DNA of 64,000 bases, taken from the NCBI GenBank assembly GCA_964607135.1, contig CAZSIV010000004.1, positions 31,319 to 95,318 on the forward strand, in the 5' to 3' direction. The notes beneath the pieces are model-generated. The model searched no databases, was not told the DNA's origin, and saw only the letters and a list, made by a program, of their open reading frames with translations. The position numbers and the translations under genes were made by a program. The first letter of the stretch is position 1; every line of letters begins with the position of its first letter. Origin of the DNA: Metaruminococcus_A sp964607135. Its GTDB lineage: Bacteria; Bacillota; Clostridia; Oscillospirales; Ruminococcaceae. This document shows positions 53,538 to 63,665 of the stretch, piece after piece.

Positions 53538-55328
53538 TTATTGGATCGGCTCAAAGTCGGCAGCGCCGTGCTTGCAGAGGGGGCAGATGAAATCATCCGG
53601 CAGCTCGTCGCCTTCATAGATATAGCCGCATACCTTGCAGACGAATCCGGTCTTTCCTTCGGTCTGCGGTTTGGGCTTCACGTATTTCTGGTAATAGGTG
53701 TAGGTCATGGTCTCCTTGTCGCTCATCACCCGCGCCTCGGTAACGCTGCAGATGAAGATGCCGTGGCTGCCAATGTCGACATACTGCTCCACCTGTAAGG
53801 ACAGAAAGGCGTTGATGTATTTCGGAAGGAAGACAAGCCCGTTGTCCGAATGGTACGGGGTGCAGTCTGCAAATTTGTCGGCGTTGCGCCCGCTTTGGAA
53901 CCCGAAGGTTTCAAACACCTTAAAAGGCGCTTCGACAGAAAGGCAGTTTACATTCATTTTGCCTGTCTGCTGGATGACATAGTGGGAGTAGTTCGCCTTG
54001 TTGATGGTGACGGCAACACGGTTGGGGCTGTCTGAAACCTGCGTCACAGTGTTGACGATCAGACCGTTATCCTTCTTCCCGTCGTTGGAGGTGACCACAT
54101 ACAGACCGTAACCGATTTTAAACAGGGCGGAGAGGTCGTGCTTATTGGCTTTGTCGTCGGACTGGGCAATGTAGTCCCGGCAGAGCTCGTCCGACATCGC
54201 TTCGATCTGCTCGGTGTTGTCAGACTTCACAGCGGATTTAATCTTGACCGTGGTATCCAGCCAGGTGATATTTTTGCAGGAGGAGAGCATTTCCTTCATG
54301 ACCTTTGCGGCGAGCGGCGCCCAAGTGCCGTTTTCGATCAGCCCGACCGTGCGGTTTTGGAAGCTGCGCGCGGTCAAATGGTCGATGAATTGTTTCATAT
54401 ACGGGAAAATTCCCGCGTTATAGGTGGTGGTCGCAAGGACGAGCTTTCCATACCGGAAAGCGTCTCCGACGGCTTTGGTCATGTCGTCCCTCGCAAGGTC
54501 GTAAACCACGACTTTGGGGCAGCCCTTTAATCTGAGCTTTTCCGCCAGCAGCTCCACCGCCTTTTTGGTGTGGCCATAGACAGATGTGTAAGCGATCATA
54601 ACGCCTTCCGACTCGATGCCGTACGAGGCCCAGGTCTGGTACAATCCCAGGTAATGCCCCAGATTTTCCTTCAAAACGGGGCCGTGCAGCGGGCAGATGA
54701 TCTCGATATCCAACCCGGCAGCTTTTTTCAGCACAGGCTGTACCTGAAGGCCGTATTTCCCCACGATCCCGATATAGTAACGCCGCGCCTCGTCATCCCA
54801 GTCTTCTTCTACATCTAACGCGCCGAATTTTCCGAACGCATCCGCCGAAAAGAGGACTTTTTCCGTGCTGTCATAAGTGACCATTACCTCGGGCCAATGC
54901 ACCATCGGCGCGAAAACGAAGGTCAGCTCATGTTTGCCCAGTGAAAGGGTGCCCCCGTTTTCCACAACTAATTTCCGGCTTTCCAGGTCGATGGTAAAGA
55001 AGTTTTCCATCATTCCAAACGCCTTCTCATTTGACACAATGGTTGTTTCCGGGTAAACGGAAACAAAGTTGGCGATGTTTGCAGAGTGATCCGGCTCCAT
55101 GTGCTGGACGATCAGATAATCCGGCTTGCGTCCGTTCAGTACCGCTGCAAGGTTGTCCAGCCACTCATGTGTGAAATGGGAATCCACCGTGTCCATGACG
55201 GCGATCTTTTCATCCATGATGACATAAGAGTTATAAGCCATACCGTTGGGAACTACGTACTGTCCTTCGAACAGATCCACCTTGTGGTCGTTGACGCCTA
55301 CATACAGAATGTCATTGGTGATTTTCAT
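53538..55328 (-). CDS. Flavodiiron protein with flavin reductase and rubredoxin domains
   Basis: This 596-residue protein reduces O2 or NO, protecting an anaerobe. In order: a metallo-beta-lactamase-like diiron domain (1-250; H-x-E-x-D-H at residues 76-81, HMEPDH), a flavodoxin domain (about 255-395; MIAYTSVYGHTKKAV), a flavin-reductase-like FMN domain (about 410-555; GLYVVTSNDGKKDNGLIVNT) and a C-terminal rubredoxin (about 560-596; CKVCGYIYEG and CPLCKHG). It thus carries its own electron chain. AAGGAGGT precedes ATG 55328. Confidence 0.94.
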   Translation of the reverse strand: MKITNDILYVGVNDHKVDLFEGQYVVPNGMAYNSYVIMDEKIAVMDTVDSHFTHEWLDNLAAVLNGRKPDYLIVQHMEPDHSANIANFVSVYPETTIVSNEKAFGMMENFFTIDLESRKLVVENGGTLSLGKHELTFVFAPMVHWPEVMVTYDSTEKVLFSADAFGKFGALDVEEDWDDEARRYYIGIVGKYGLQVQPVLKKAAGLDIEIICPLHGPVLKENLGHYLGLYQTWASYGIESEGVMIAYTSVYGHTKKAVELLAEKLRLKGCPKVVVYDLARDDMTKAVGDAFRYGKLVLATTTYNAGIFPYMKQFIDHLTARSFQNRTVGLIENGTWAPLAAKVMKEMLSSCKNITWLDTTVKIKSAVKSDNTEQIEAMSDELCRDYIAQSDDKANKHDLSALFKIGYGLYVVTSNDGKKDNGLIVNTVTQVSDSPNRVAVTINKANYSHYVIQQTGKMNVNCLSVEAPFKVFETFGFQSGRNADKFADCTPYHSDNGLVFLPKYINAFLSLQVEQYVDIGSHGIFICSVTEARVMSDKETMTYTYYQKYVKPKPQTEGKTGFVCKVCGYIYEGDELPDDFICPLCKHGAADFEPIQ

Positions 55329-55588
55329 GTTGCGACCTCCTTATTTTTTATGGCCCATATCTATATTTTTACCAGCATGGGCCGCTTCATGTGTAAATTT
55401 TATCAGCTGAATGAAAAGTGCGTTTCACCGTCTGCTCGTCTGAATTATAGCATTTTTACCGGATAATATCAATCCGTTTGCCATAGAAAAATTAAACTTC
55501 GTTATGTGGTTCGGTTTTACTAATAAAGATCATGCAGATAAATCGGGAGCTCGGAAACTCAGAAAAAAGAGCGTTGGCAGAATATAAA

Positions 55589-56059
55589 TCAAAGCGGAAG
55601 ATCCATAAGCTCTTCTTGTAAAATTGTTTCATCTTTCTCACCTTTTTTTGCATTGCCGTTTTGTTTTAGGAGGCGGGCAAAACGAATCAACGAAACTGTA
55701 ATCGCGGTTTCATTCAAAACGATGTCGGCTTTTGCATCTGAAGGGTCTGCATTCGCTTTACAGGCTTCCCAGGCGAGGTCTTTTGACTGTTCGTAAAAAC
55801 CGAGCAGCGCGTAAAGAACCAGCAGGGAAGCAAGGGCTTGCAGCTGAAAGGAGTCAGGATAGCAACTCAAATCGAAGATCTCCGGATTTTCAGTGCTGTC
55901 TATTAAAATTTGTTTCTGAACAGTCAGATAGTAGTACTGCAGCAGGATTCCCGCAAGGACATAGCTCAAGTATCCTAGCGACCGATCGAGCAATTCCAAT
56001 TCTTTTGCCGTCTGGCCCGCCTGCTGAGACGGAGAGAACGCATCAGAAGTTTGACTCAT
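55589..56059 (-). CDS. Hypothetical small membrane protein
   Basis: This 156-residue protein has two predicted membrane segments (about 28-48, YLSYVLAGILLQYYYLTV, and 71-90, LQALASLLVLYALLGFY) with a charged C-terminal tail. No family is recognised. AAAGGGGG lies upstream of ATG 56059. It lies between the flavodiiron and symporter genes, all on the minus strand but with gaps of more than 200 bases. Confidence 0.6.
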   Translation of the reverse strand: MSQTSDAFSPSQQAGQTAKELELLDRSLGYLSYVLAGILLQYYYLTVQKQILIDSTENPEIFDLSCYPDSFQLQALASLLVLYALLGFYEQSKDLAWEACKANADPSDAKADIVLNETAITVSLIRFARLLKQNGNAKKGEKDETILQEELMDLPL

Positions 56060-56300
56060 AGCCGGCGGCCCCCTTTGTTATCATAGAACACTCCTTCTAT
56101 ATTGTATGCTGGTGGAGCGGAATACGCGCTCAATGATCTTTTGTCCGCCGTTATCCATAAGGCGGCGGCTCCTTCCGACTCGCGGGACGTCAGGAAAGGG
56201 TTAAAGCTGAGCTTTTGCGTGGTATGTCCTCTCAAGCGCCCCTGCTTTCCGCATCAAAAAAGGCGCCGCCGTATGGCAGTGCCTTAGGGATTCTACTTGA

Positions 56301-57842
56301 TTATTCCGCCGGAGAGCTGTTGATCTCGACGCCCTTGGAGGAGGCGACATCGTCAAACTCCTGCAAAACCTCGGCGGAAGGAGCTTTGGTCAAAAGGCTG
56401 ACTGCCACCATCAGCAAAAGTCCGATAATAAAGCCGGGGACGAGGGAATACAGCCCGGTATATCCGGCGAGAGTGGCGCTGCCAAAAGGAACATAGTCCC
56501 AAAGGATTACCGTCAAACCGCCGCCGATCATGCCGCATGCGGCGCCGGCCCGGTTCGCCCGGCGCCAGAAAAGTCCCAGTAGGACGACGGGGCCAAAAGT
56601 CGCTCCAAACCCAGCCCAGGCGTTGGAGACCAATCCCATTACGCTACTGTTCGGGTCGAGCGCGATCAAAAACGCAACGACGGATACTGCTAAAACAGTG
56701 ATCCGGCTGACCAGCAGCATGCTCTTCTCGGTCGCTTTTTTTGAAATAACGCCTTTGTAAACGTCTTCGGAGATAGAGGAAGCCGTAACCAAAAGCTGGG
56801 AATCGGCTGTAGACATAATCGCCGCCAAAATGCCGCAGAGCAGCAGGCCGCCGATAAACGGAAGCTGGAAATGGTCGGTGAAAACACTGCCAATCATTTC
56901 GATGAATACGTTTTCAGAGTTGCTGATCGGCGCATTTACAAAAAAGGCGCGGCCGATGATCCCTAGGAAACAGGCGATCGAAAGGGAAATCACCACCCAG
57001 GTAATCGCGACTTTGCGGGACTTGCGCACCTCTCTTTCGTCGCGGATTGCCATGAAGCGAACGAGAATATGCGGCATCCCGAAATAACCCAGCGCCCAGG
57101 CGAGCTGTGAGATGATCCCAACAAAGCTCATCGGGTTTCCGTTGTCATAAAGCGGATTCAGGAAGTTGGTGCCGAGCCCATTGAGAACCTCGACCATTTG
57201 ATCCGGGCCGCCGATCATGCTGACGGCAAAAAGCGGCACGACCATCAGGGAGAGGAGCATCAGCAAGCCCTGAACAAAGTCTGTCCAGCAGACAGCCAAA
57301 AATCCGCCCAAAAAGGTGTAGATCAAAATAACGGATGCGCCGATCGCCAGCGCCCAGACGTATTCAATCCCAAATACGACCGAAAAGAGCTTGGCACCTG
57401 CCGAAAAAGCCGAAGCGGTATAAACCAGGAAAAAGATCATGATAAAGAGGGAAGAGGCCACCCGCAAAACCTTGGAACGGTCGTGGAAACGGTTTTCAAA
57501 AAACTCCGGAAGGGTCAGCGAATTTTTTGCCCGGATGGTGTACCTGCGGAGCCGGGAAGCGACAAACACCCAGTTGAGAATTGTGCCGATCGCCAGACCG
57601 ACCGCAATCCAAATCTGCCCTGTGCCGAAGGCATAGATCGCGCCGGGCAGTCCCATGAGAAGCCAGCCGCTCATATCCGAAGCCTGTGCGCTCAGGGCCG
57701 CCACCCAACCGTTCAGGCTGCGCCCGCCAAGAAAATAATCCTCAGAATTTTTTGTCCTGCGGTAATAAAATAAACCGATTACCATCATCAGTAAAAGATA
57801 GATACCAAAAGCGATTAAAATCCATATGCTGTCTGCTGTCAT
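56301..57842 (-). CDS. putP: Sodium/proline symporter (SSS family)
   Basis: This 513-residue sodium:solute symporter has about 13 membrane segments. Family landmarks include YYRRTKNSEDYFLGGRSLNGWVAALS cut across residues 25-50, SAQASDMSGWLLMGLPG and the later GILAAIMSTADSQLLV. Proline is the most likely substrate by overall similarity to PutP, although other amino acids are possible. It is a single gene. Confidence 0.88.
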   Translation of the reverse strand: MTADSIWILIAFGIYLLLMMVIGLFYYRRTKNSEDYFLGGRSLNGWVAALSAQASDMSGWLLMGLPGAIYAFGTGQIWIAVGLAIGTILNWVFVASRLRRYTIRAKNSLTLPEFFENRFHDRSKVLRVASSLFIMIFFLVYTASAFSAGAKLFSVVFGIEYVWALAIGASVILIYTFLGGFLAVCWTDFVQGLLMLLSLMVVPLFAVSMIGGPDQMVEVLNGLGTNFLNPLYDNGNPMSFVGIISQLAWALGYFGMPHILVRFMAIRDEREVRKSRKVAITWVVISLSIACFLGIIGRAFFVNAPISNSENVFIEMIGSVFTDHFQLPFIGGLLLCGILAAIMSTADSQLLVTASSISEDVYKGVISKKATEKSMLLVSRITVLAVSVVAFLIALDPNSSVMGLVSNAWAGFGATFGPVVLLGLFWRRANRAGAACGMIGGGLTVILWDYVPFGSATLAGYTGLYSLVPGFIIGLLLMVAVSLLTKAPSAEVLQEFDDVASSKGVEINSSPAE

Positions 57843-58050
57843 ATTCCCTTCTCACTCTCTTTCTATATTTCAGCGAATTAAATCAATAAATCATATTATA
57901 ACACAAAAAAGCACGAAGTGCGCTTCCGCTACATGTTACAATGTTCTCTCAGCCGTCGCAGGCTTTGCCTGCGCTTATGGCGTGAGGTTATTATAACATA
58001 AAAAGAAGAGATTGCCAAGATTTTCTGTCGAAATTCGGAATAAAAAGCAA

Positions 58051-58070
58051 GGGCGCCTTAAAAGGCGCCC
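58051..58070 (-). terminator. Terminator after the PRPP synthetase gene
   Basis: GGGCGCCTT pairs with AAGGCGCCC around AA; on the minus strand it is followed by TTGCTTTTT. Confidence 0.75.
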
Positions 58071-58080
58071 AAATGTTTGC

Positions 58081-59208
58081 TCAAACTCCAGCCAGTTCCC
58101 TAGAATGCTCCTTTAACTCATCTAGAAGGCCGATTACCTTTTTATGAGGATCAATAATCTCGCCTACAGAAGCGTCGTGATGAATTGCATCGATCACATA
58201 GGCAGTGTATTTGGTCAAGTCTACATCCACGATCCAAGGTCGGCTCAAAAGCTCCGGTGTGCGGTACGTCAGATTTGTGACGAATATTTTATCGAATACC
58301 CCCTCTTCATACGCTCTGTCGAATTCAGACAACCCACTGCAGAAAAGACCAAAGGTGATAAAGGCAAAGATTCGCTTGGCGCCCTTGAGCTTTAAATGCT
58401 GGAATGTGTCGATTAAAGACGAACCGGATGCGATCATGTCGTCGACTACGATCGCGTCCTTGTTCTCCAGACTGCTGCCGATATACTCATGAGATACAAT
58501 CGGATTAACGCCATCCACTACTTTAGATAAATCGCGGCGCTTATAAAACATCCCCATTTCGAGGTTGAGCATCGACGCATAGTCGAGGCATCGGCTCACA
58601 CCGCCGGAATCGGGCGAAATCAGGATCACTTTATCTGGGCGAAACGCAATCGAAGTTATATTCTTAACCAGCGCTTTAATCATCTGGTAAGTTGGACGCA
58701 TGTTGTCAAATCCATTGAGCGGAACTGCATTCTGCACCCGGCCGTCGTGCGCATCAAAGGTGACAATATTGGAAACCCCCATATTAACTAACTCCTGCAA
58801 AGCATTGGCACAGTCAAGAGACTCCCGGAAGGTGCGTTTATGCTGACGCCCTTCGTACAGCATTGGCATAATCACGGTGATTCGTTTCGCCTTGCCACCG
58901 ATTGCAGAAATAATCCGCTTTAAATCCTGAAAATGGTCGTCCGGACTCATGGGTACTTCCTGGCCGTACATCTTATAGGTCACACTGTAATTGAACGGAT
59001 CGCTGACGATAAAAATATCACGACCGCGGATCGACTGCAAAAGCAGTCCTTTTCCTTCCCCGGTTGCAAAACGAGGAAATTCGGCCTTCAGGATAAATTC
59101 CTGATTCGTATCGTGCCATTTCCTGATGTAATACTGAATTTTACCGCAGAATTCTTCACAGCCGCGCATACAGATTAACGCCAAATTTTCCGCTTTTCCC
59201 CGTTCCAT
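58081..59208 (-). CDS. prs: Ribose-phosphate pyrophosphokinase, long form
   Basis: Prs makes PRPP from ribose 5-phosphate and ATP for nucleotide, His, Trp and NAD synthesis. The product is about 375 residues, longer than the usual 315, a form common in this clostridial group. It keeps the flexible-loop region MLYEGRQHKRTFRESLD, VTFDAHDGRVQNAVP and the PRPP-binding loop AIVVDDMIASGSSLID. The start is uncertain: ATG at 59208, 59229 or 59247 are all in frame; 59208 follows AAAGGATGG and AGGA. Two copies of a 10-base motif lie upstream. Confidence 0.88.
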   Translation of the reverse strand: MERGKAENLALICMRGCEEFCGKIQYYIRKWHDTNQEFILKAEFPRFATGEGKGLLLQSIRGRDIFIVSDPFNYSVTYKMYGQEVPMSPDDHFQDLKRIISAIGGKAKRITVIMPMLYEGRQHKRTFRESLDCANALQELVNMGVSNIVTFDAHDGRVQNAVPLNGFDNMRPTYQMIKALVKNITSIAFRPDKVILISPDSGGVSRCLDYASMLNLEMGMFYKRRDLSKVVDGVNPIVSHEYIGSSLENKDAIVVDDMIASGSSLIDTFQHLKLKGAKRIFAFITFGLFCSGLSEFDRAYEEGVFDKIFVTNLTYRTPELLSRPWIVDVDLTKYTAYVIDAIHHDASVGEIIDPHKKVIGLLDELKEHSRELAGV

Positions 59209-59426
59209 CGTCCTGAACCATCCTTTCATTTCAACCCTATGATACAATTTAACACCGGTTCAATATTCGATATCCTACTTCAATTTTAACATATCGCATT
59301 CGATATCACAAGGACAAAGCATATTTTTTCAAATATAAAAGAAAAGTGAGAGATTTTCCGCCCGGGAGAAACAAGAAATACACTGAAATTAATCTGTGCC
59401 GTTAGACACAATTTTTTATTTAGAGA

Positions 59427-59702
59427 TTAAGGATTATACAACCTTTCTGCCTTCTTACGTTTGGCTCTTTTCTTGATTGGCAATTCTTCAGGCGCTAATT
59501 TTACCAGTAAATCTTTTGGTTCTACACCCAAACTATATGCAAGATTTTCCAGCAAATCAACCGTAATATTTTCTTCTCCATGTTCGATTCTTCTCAGACA
59601 AGAAATGCTGATTTTCGCTCCATAAGCTAAATCTTGTTGAGATATATCTTTCTCCAAGCGGTATTTTTTGACGTTTTCTCCGATGATCTGGCGCAGTGCC
59701 AT
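59427..59702 (-). CDS. XRE family helix-turn-helix regulator
   Basis: This 91-residue protein has an N-terminal Cro/CI-type HTH (about 8-65; GENVKKYRLEKDISQQDLAYGAKI and LRRIEHGEENITVDLLENLA split across the fold), then a basic tail KKRAKRKKAERLYN that may add DNA contacts. There is no ligand domain. Targets are unknown. GGGTGGGG precedes ATG 59702, and the same stretch holds a CCCAC...GTGGG inverted repeat that could be an autoregulatory site. Confidence 0.82.
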   Translation of the reverse strand: MALRQIIGENVKKYRLEKDISQQDLAYGAKISISCLRRIEHGEENITVDLLENLAYSLGVEPKDLLVKLAPEELPIKKRAKRKKAERLYNP

Positions 59703-59849
59703 AAATACCCCACCCTTATTGTAGTGGGATTTACTATAGAAATCAATCGATATATAAAAGCGCTAATATAATACTGCTTATATAGAAAGGAAAAAGACAG
59801 AATTTTTCTAAAATATTGGTTTAATTTTATAGATAAAGCGACCCGGATG

Positions 59850-59925
59850 CCATGTGCCGCAGGGCGGAGCACTTTCTCGCCGGGGATCTCCGACGCGAAA
59901 AATGCGTTGTACACTGATTACTTCG
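59850..59925. repeat. Degenerate interspersed repeat, copy B
   Basis: CCATGTGCCGCAGGG at the 5' end and ATGCGTTGTACACTGATTAC near the 3' end match copy A at 26420-26528; the centre is shorter and different. The rest of the 589-base gap 59703-60291 is A+T-rich and holds only the gapA terminator. Confidence 0.4.
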
Positions 59926-60174
59926 TCTAAGCATACTACATAAAGTTATCTTAAAAATTTTTGCTTTTTCATGTCTGCAAAATAGGCCCCAAAAACTGTT
60001 TTGACATATTTACTTTATAACGTTGCCTTGAGTGGCAAAAATATCGTTTTATTAAGATCAATATTTACATTCATTTTTAGATGAAATCAGCGCTTTTATC
60101 TCTCTTGATTTTATTGTAGATAAAAGCTCCCCAGCAGTGCAGGGAATCATTCTTGTAAAAATGCGCTTTTTATA

Positions 60175-60208
60175 AAAAACGGCGCAGTCATAAATGACTA
60201 CGCCGTTT
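60175..60208 (-). terminator. Terminator after gapA
   Basis: AAACGGCG-AGTCAT pairs with ATGACT-CGCCGTTT with a C-A mismatch; on the minus strand a T tract follows. Confidence 0.82.
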
Positions 60209-60291
60209 CTCGTAGATGATTGCCTAATCCGTCTGCATTCTCATACTGTGAAAGCGGGCAGAACCGGCGTTACTTACCGTAAACCGAAAGC

Positions 60292-61305
<1,014 letters not shown>

Positions 61306-61323
61306 ATTAATACCTCCAATTAG

Positions 61324-61345
61324 TTTTGATACTATTTTATCAAAA
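61324..61345. promoter_or_regulatory. Rex-like palindromic operator on the gapA promoter
   Basis: TTTTGATA-N6-TATCAAAA, a perfect 8-base inverted repeat over the gapA -10 box. Its central 18 bases match the published Rex consensus TTGTTAA-N4-TTAACAA at 11 of 14 defined positions. Redox control of gapA by Rex is therefore plausible but unproven. Confidence 0.55.
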
Positions 61346-61362
61346 TTTTTGCAGCTTTTCAA
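61334..61362 (-). promoter_or_regulatory. Promoter of gapA
   Basis: Minus strand TTGAAA (61357-61362), 17 bases, TAAAAT (61334-61339), about 30 bases before the ATG. Confidence 0.8.
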
Positions 61363-61689
61363 GTGGCAACTTAATAAATATATGAAATTTTTGGTGCGGT
61401 CATGTGGCTTTCGGCTGAAAACAGAAGCTGCTGACCATTTCTGATTTACAAGGACGCTTAAGTCGGCTATGATATAAGATTATATTCACAGAAAGATTGC
61501 TGACGCTCTCGATTGACTGCAATATCAGACAAGCTTTTTAAAAGGGCCGATAGGACTGGTTCGGATTTCTCAAAAAGGATTTTTCGGTTGTTTTCTTGCG
61601 GCATTGAATGAAAAAGCTTTCCGGCGCGGGATATTTTTTAGCCAAAAATAAAAACAGCATAACTTTTTGAAAAAAAGTTCCATTTTCAG

Positions 61690-61718
61690 TTGAATTATGA
61701 ACGAAAAAAGGGTAAAAT
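61690..61718 (+). promoter_or_regulatory. Promoter of pyrG
   Basis: TTGAAT (61690-61695), 17 bases, TAAAAT (61713-61718), giving a leader of about 100 bases. The stretch between this and the gapA promoter (61363-61689) shows nothing definite. Confidence 0.7.
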
Positions 61719-61752
61719 TAACTCAGTTGTGTTCTCGTAACCGCCAGATGTA

Positions 61753-61787
61753 AAGATAGGCTCGTCTTTGCCGGACAAGCCTATCTT
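61753..61787 (+). promoter_or_regulatory. Hairpin in the pyrG leader
   Basis: AAGATAGGCT pairs perfectly with AGCCTATCTT around a 15-base loop, within the pyrG leader. pyrG leaders in Bacillus carry a CTP-sensitive attenuator; here no T tract follows the stem, so attenuation by the same mechanism is not shown. Confidence 0.45.
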
Positions 61788-61824
61788 AAATTGTGGGGAA
61801 CAAATTATGCGGAGGTTCAATTTT

Positions 61825-63423
61825 ATGGCAGTGAAGTACATATTCGTCACCGGGGGTGTGGTTTCCGGCCTGGGAAAAGGGATTACGGCCGCTTCGATCG
61901 GTCGCCTCCTCAAGGACAGGGGATATCGTGTCACCATGCAGAAATTCGATCCGTACATCAATGTCGATCCCGGAACTATGAGCCCTTATCAGCACGGCGA
62001 GGTGTTCGTCACCGACGACGGCGCCGAGACGGATCTCGACCTGGGGCATTATGAGCGCTTTATCGACGAAAGCCTTTCGGTCAATTCAAACATCACCACC
62101 GGAAAGGTGTACTGGACTGTATTGAATAAAGAACGCCGCGGCGACTATCTCGGCGGAACCGTTCAGGTAATTCCCCACATCACCAACGAAATCAAAAACC
62201 GGATCTACCGGGTCGGAAAAAGTGGTGAGACCGATGTCGTAATCACCGAAATCGGCGGGACGGTCGGCGACATTGAAAGCCTTCCGTTTTTGGAAGCGAT
62301 CCGCCAGGCTTCGACAGAGCTCGGGCGGGAGAACGCCATCTTTGTCCACGTCACCCTCGTCCCCTATATCTCGGGATCGAATGAGCTAAAATCCAAACCG
62401 ACGCAGCACTCGGTCAAGGAGCTGCTCTCCCTCGGCATCCAGCCGAACCTGATCGTCTGCCGCAGCGAGATGGAGCTTCCCGAGGACATGGTAAAGAAGA
62501 TCGGTCTATTCTGCAATATCCGCACCGAGGACGTCATCCAGAACCTGACTGCTCCCAGCCTTTATGAGGTTCCGTTGATGCTGGAAAAAGAGGGGATCGC
62601 CGATGCGGTCTGTTATCATTTGGGGCTTGAAAATCGTGCGCCGGATCATACCGAATGGATCAACATGGTGGAAAAGACAAAGGCTGCCACAAAAAAGGTT
62701 ACAATCGGCCTGGTTGGCAAGTATGTGGAGCTTCCGGACGCTTATCTTTCTGTGGCGGAATCGCTTCGCCACGGCGGGATCCCAAACGATGCGGAGGTCG
62801 ATATCCGCTGGATCAGCTCGGAGGAGATCACCGCGGATAACGTCGCTGAAAAGCTAAGCGAATGCGAAGGGATTCTCGTGCCCGGCGGATTTGGAGACCG
62901 GGGGATTGAAGGGAAGATCGCCACGATTTCCTACGCTCGAAAAAATAAGATTCCTTTCTTCGGTATCTGCCTTGGGATGCAGATGGCAGTGGTGGAGTTC
63001 GCCCGCGGCATCCTCGGCTATCAGGATGCTAATTCGAGTGAGTTCAATGAAAACGGGGAGCATTCCGTCATTGACATTATGCCGGAGCAGAAGGAGATCA
63101 CCGATAAGGGCGGCACAATGCGCTTGGGGCTCTATCCCTGTAAACTGGCCGAGGGCTCCCGCGCCAGGGAGATTTACGGCGAAAATCTGATTTATGAGCG
63201 CCACCGCCATCGCTATGAGTTCAACAACGAATTCCGCAAGGCCATGCAGGAAGCAGGGCTCGTTTTATCGGGGCTTTCTCCCGACGAGAGGCTGGTGGAA
63301 ATCGTCGAACTGCCGGATCACCCCTGGTTTATCGGCGTTCAGTTCCATCCGGAATTCAGGTCGCGTCCAAATCGTCCGCATCCGCTTTTCGCTGATTTTA
63401 TCCGCGCTTCTCTCGAGCATTGA
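61825..63423 (+). CDS. pyrG: CTP synthase
   Basis: PyrG aminates UTP to CTP with glutamine and ATP. The 532-residue enzyme has the N-terminal synthetase (YIFVTGGVVSGLGKGITAA, QKFDPYINVDPGTMSP) and the C-terminal class I glutaminase (nucleophile Cys in FFGICLGMQMA, His/Glu in VQFHPEFRSRP). ATG 61825 has GGAGG eight bases upstream; the earlier ATGs at 61768 and 61807 would add unrelated residues. Confidence 0.97.
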   Translation: MAVKYIFVTGGVVSGLGKGITAASIGRLLKDRGYRVTMQKFDPYINVDPGTMSPYQHGEVFVTDDGAETDLDLGHYERFIDESLSVNSNITTGKVYWTVLNKERRGDYLGGTVQVIPHITNEIKNRIYRVGKSGETDVVITEIGGTVGDIESLPFLEAIRQASTELGRENAIFVHVTLVPYISGSNELKSKPTQHSVKELLSLGIQPNLIVCRSEMELPEDMVKKIGLFCNIRTEDVIQNLTAPSLYEVPLMLEKEGIADAVCYHLGLENRAPDHTEWINMVEKTKAATKKVTIGLVGKYVELPDAYLSVAESLRHGGIPNDAEVDIRWISSEEITADNVAEKLSECEGILVPGGFGDRGIEGKIATISYARKNKIPFFGICLGMQMAVVEFARGILGYQDANSSEFNENGEHSVIDIMPEQKEITDKGGTMRLGLYPCKLAEGSRAREIYGENLIYERHRHRYEFNNEFRKAMQEAGLVLSGLSPDERLVEIVELPDHPWFIGVQFHPEFRSRPNRPHPLFADFIRASLEH

Positions 63424-63437
63424 GACATAAAAATATA

Positions 63438-63475
63438 AACACCCTGCCGTCAATCCATTGACGGCAGGGTGTTTT
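63438..63475 (+). terminator. Intrinsic terminator after pyrG
   Basis: AACACCCTGCCGTCAAT pairs with its complement around CC, followed by TTTTATT. Confidence 0.9.
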
Positions 63476-63582
63476 ATTATTGGGGCGGCTTTTGATGCTG
63501 TGGACGGTTTCCTGGATCGTTTCATGAGGTAATCACGGAATCGTTCTGCAATTTTTTATATCGGCAAAATATATTTGACCTA

Positions 63583-63617
63583 AAAAAGGCCTTGGAGAAA
63601 TCCTCCAAGGCCTTTTT
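63583..63617 (-). terminator. Terminator after ppdK
   Basis: AAAAAGGCCTTGGAG pairs perfectly with CTCCAAGGCCTTTTT around AAATC. It lies 49 bases past the ppdK stop. Confidence 0.88.
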
Positions 63618-63665
63618 GTTGGTATGCTAAAATCTAAAGTTTCGGCTATCCCCAAACTGGAGCGA

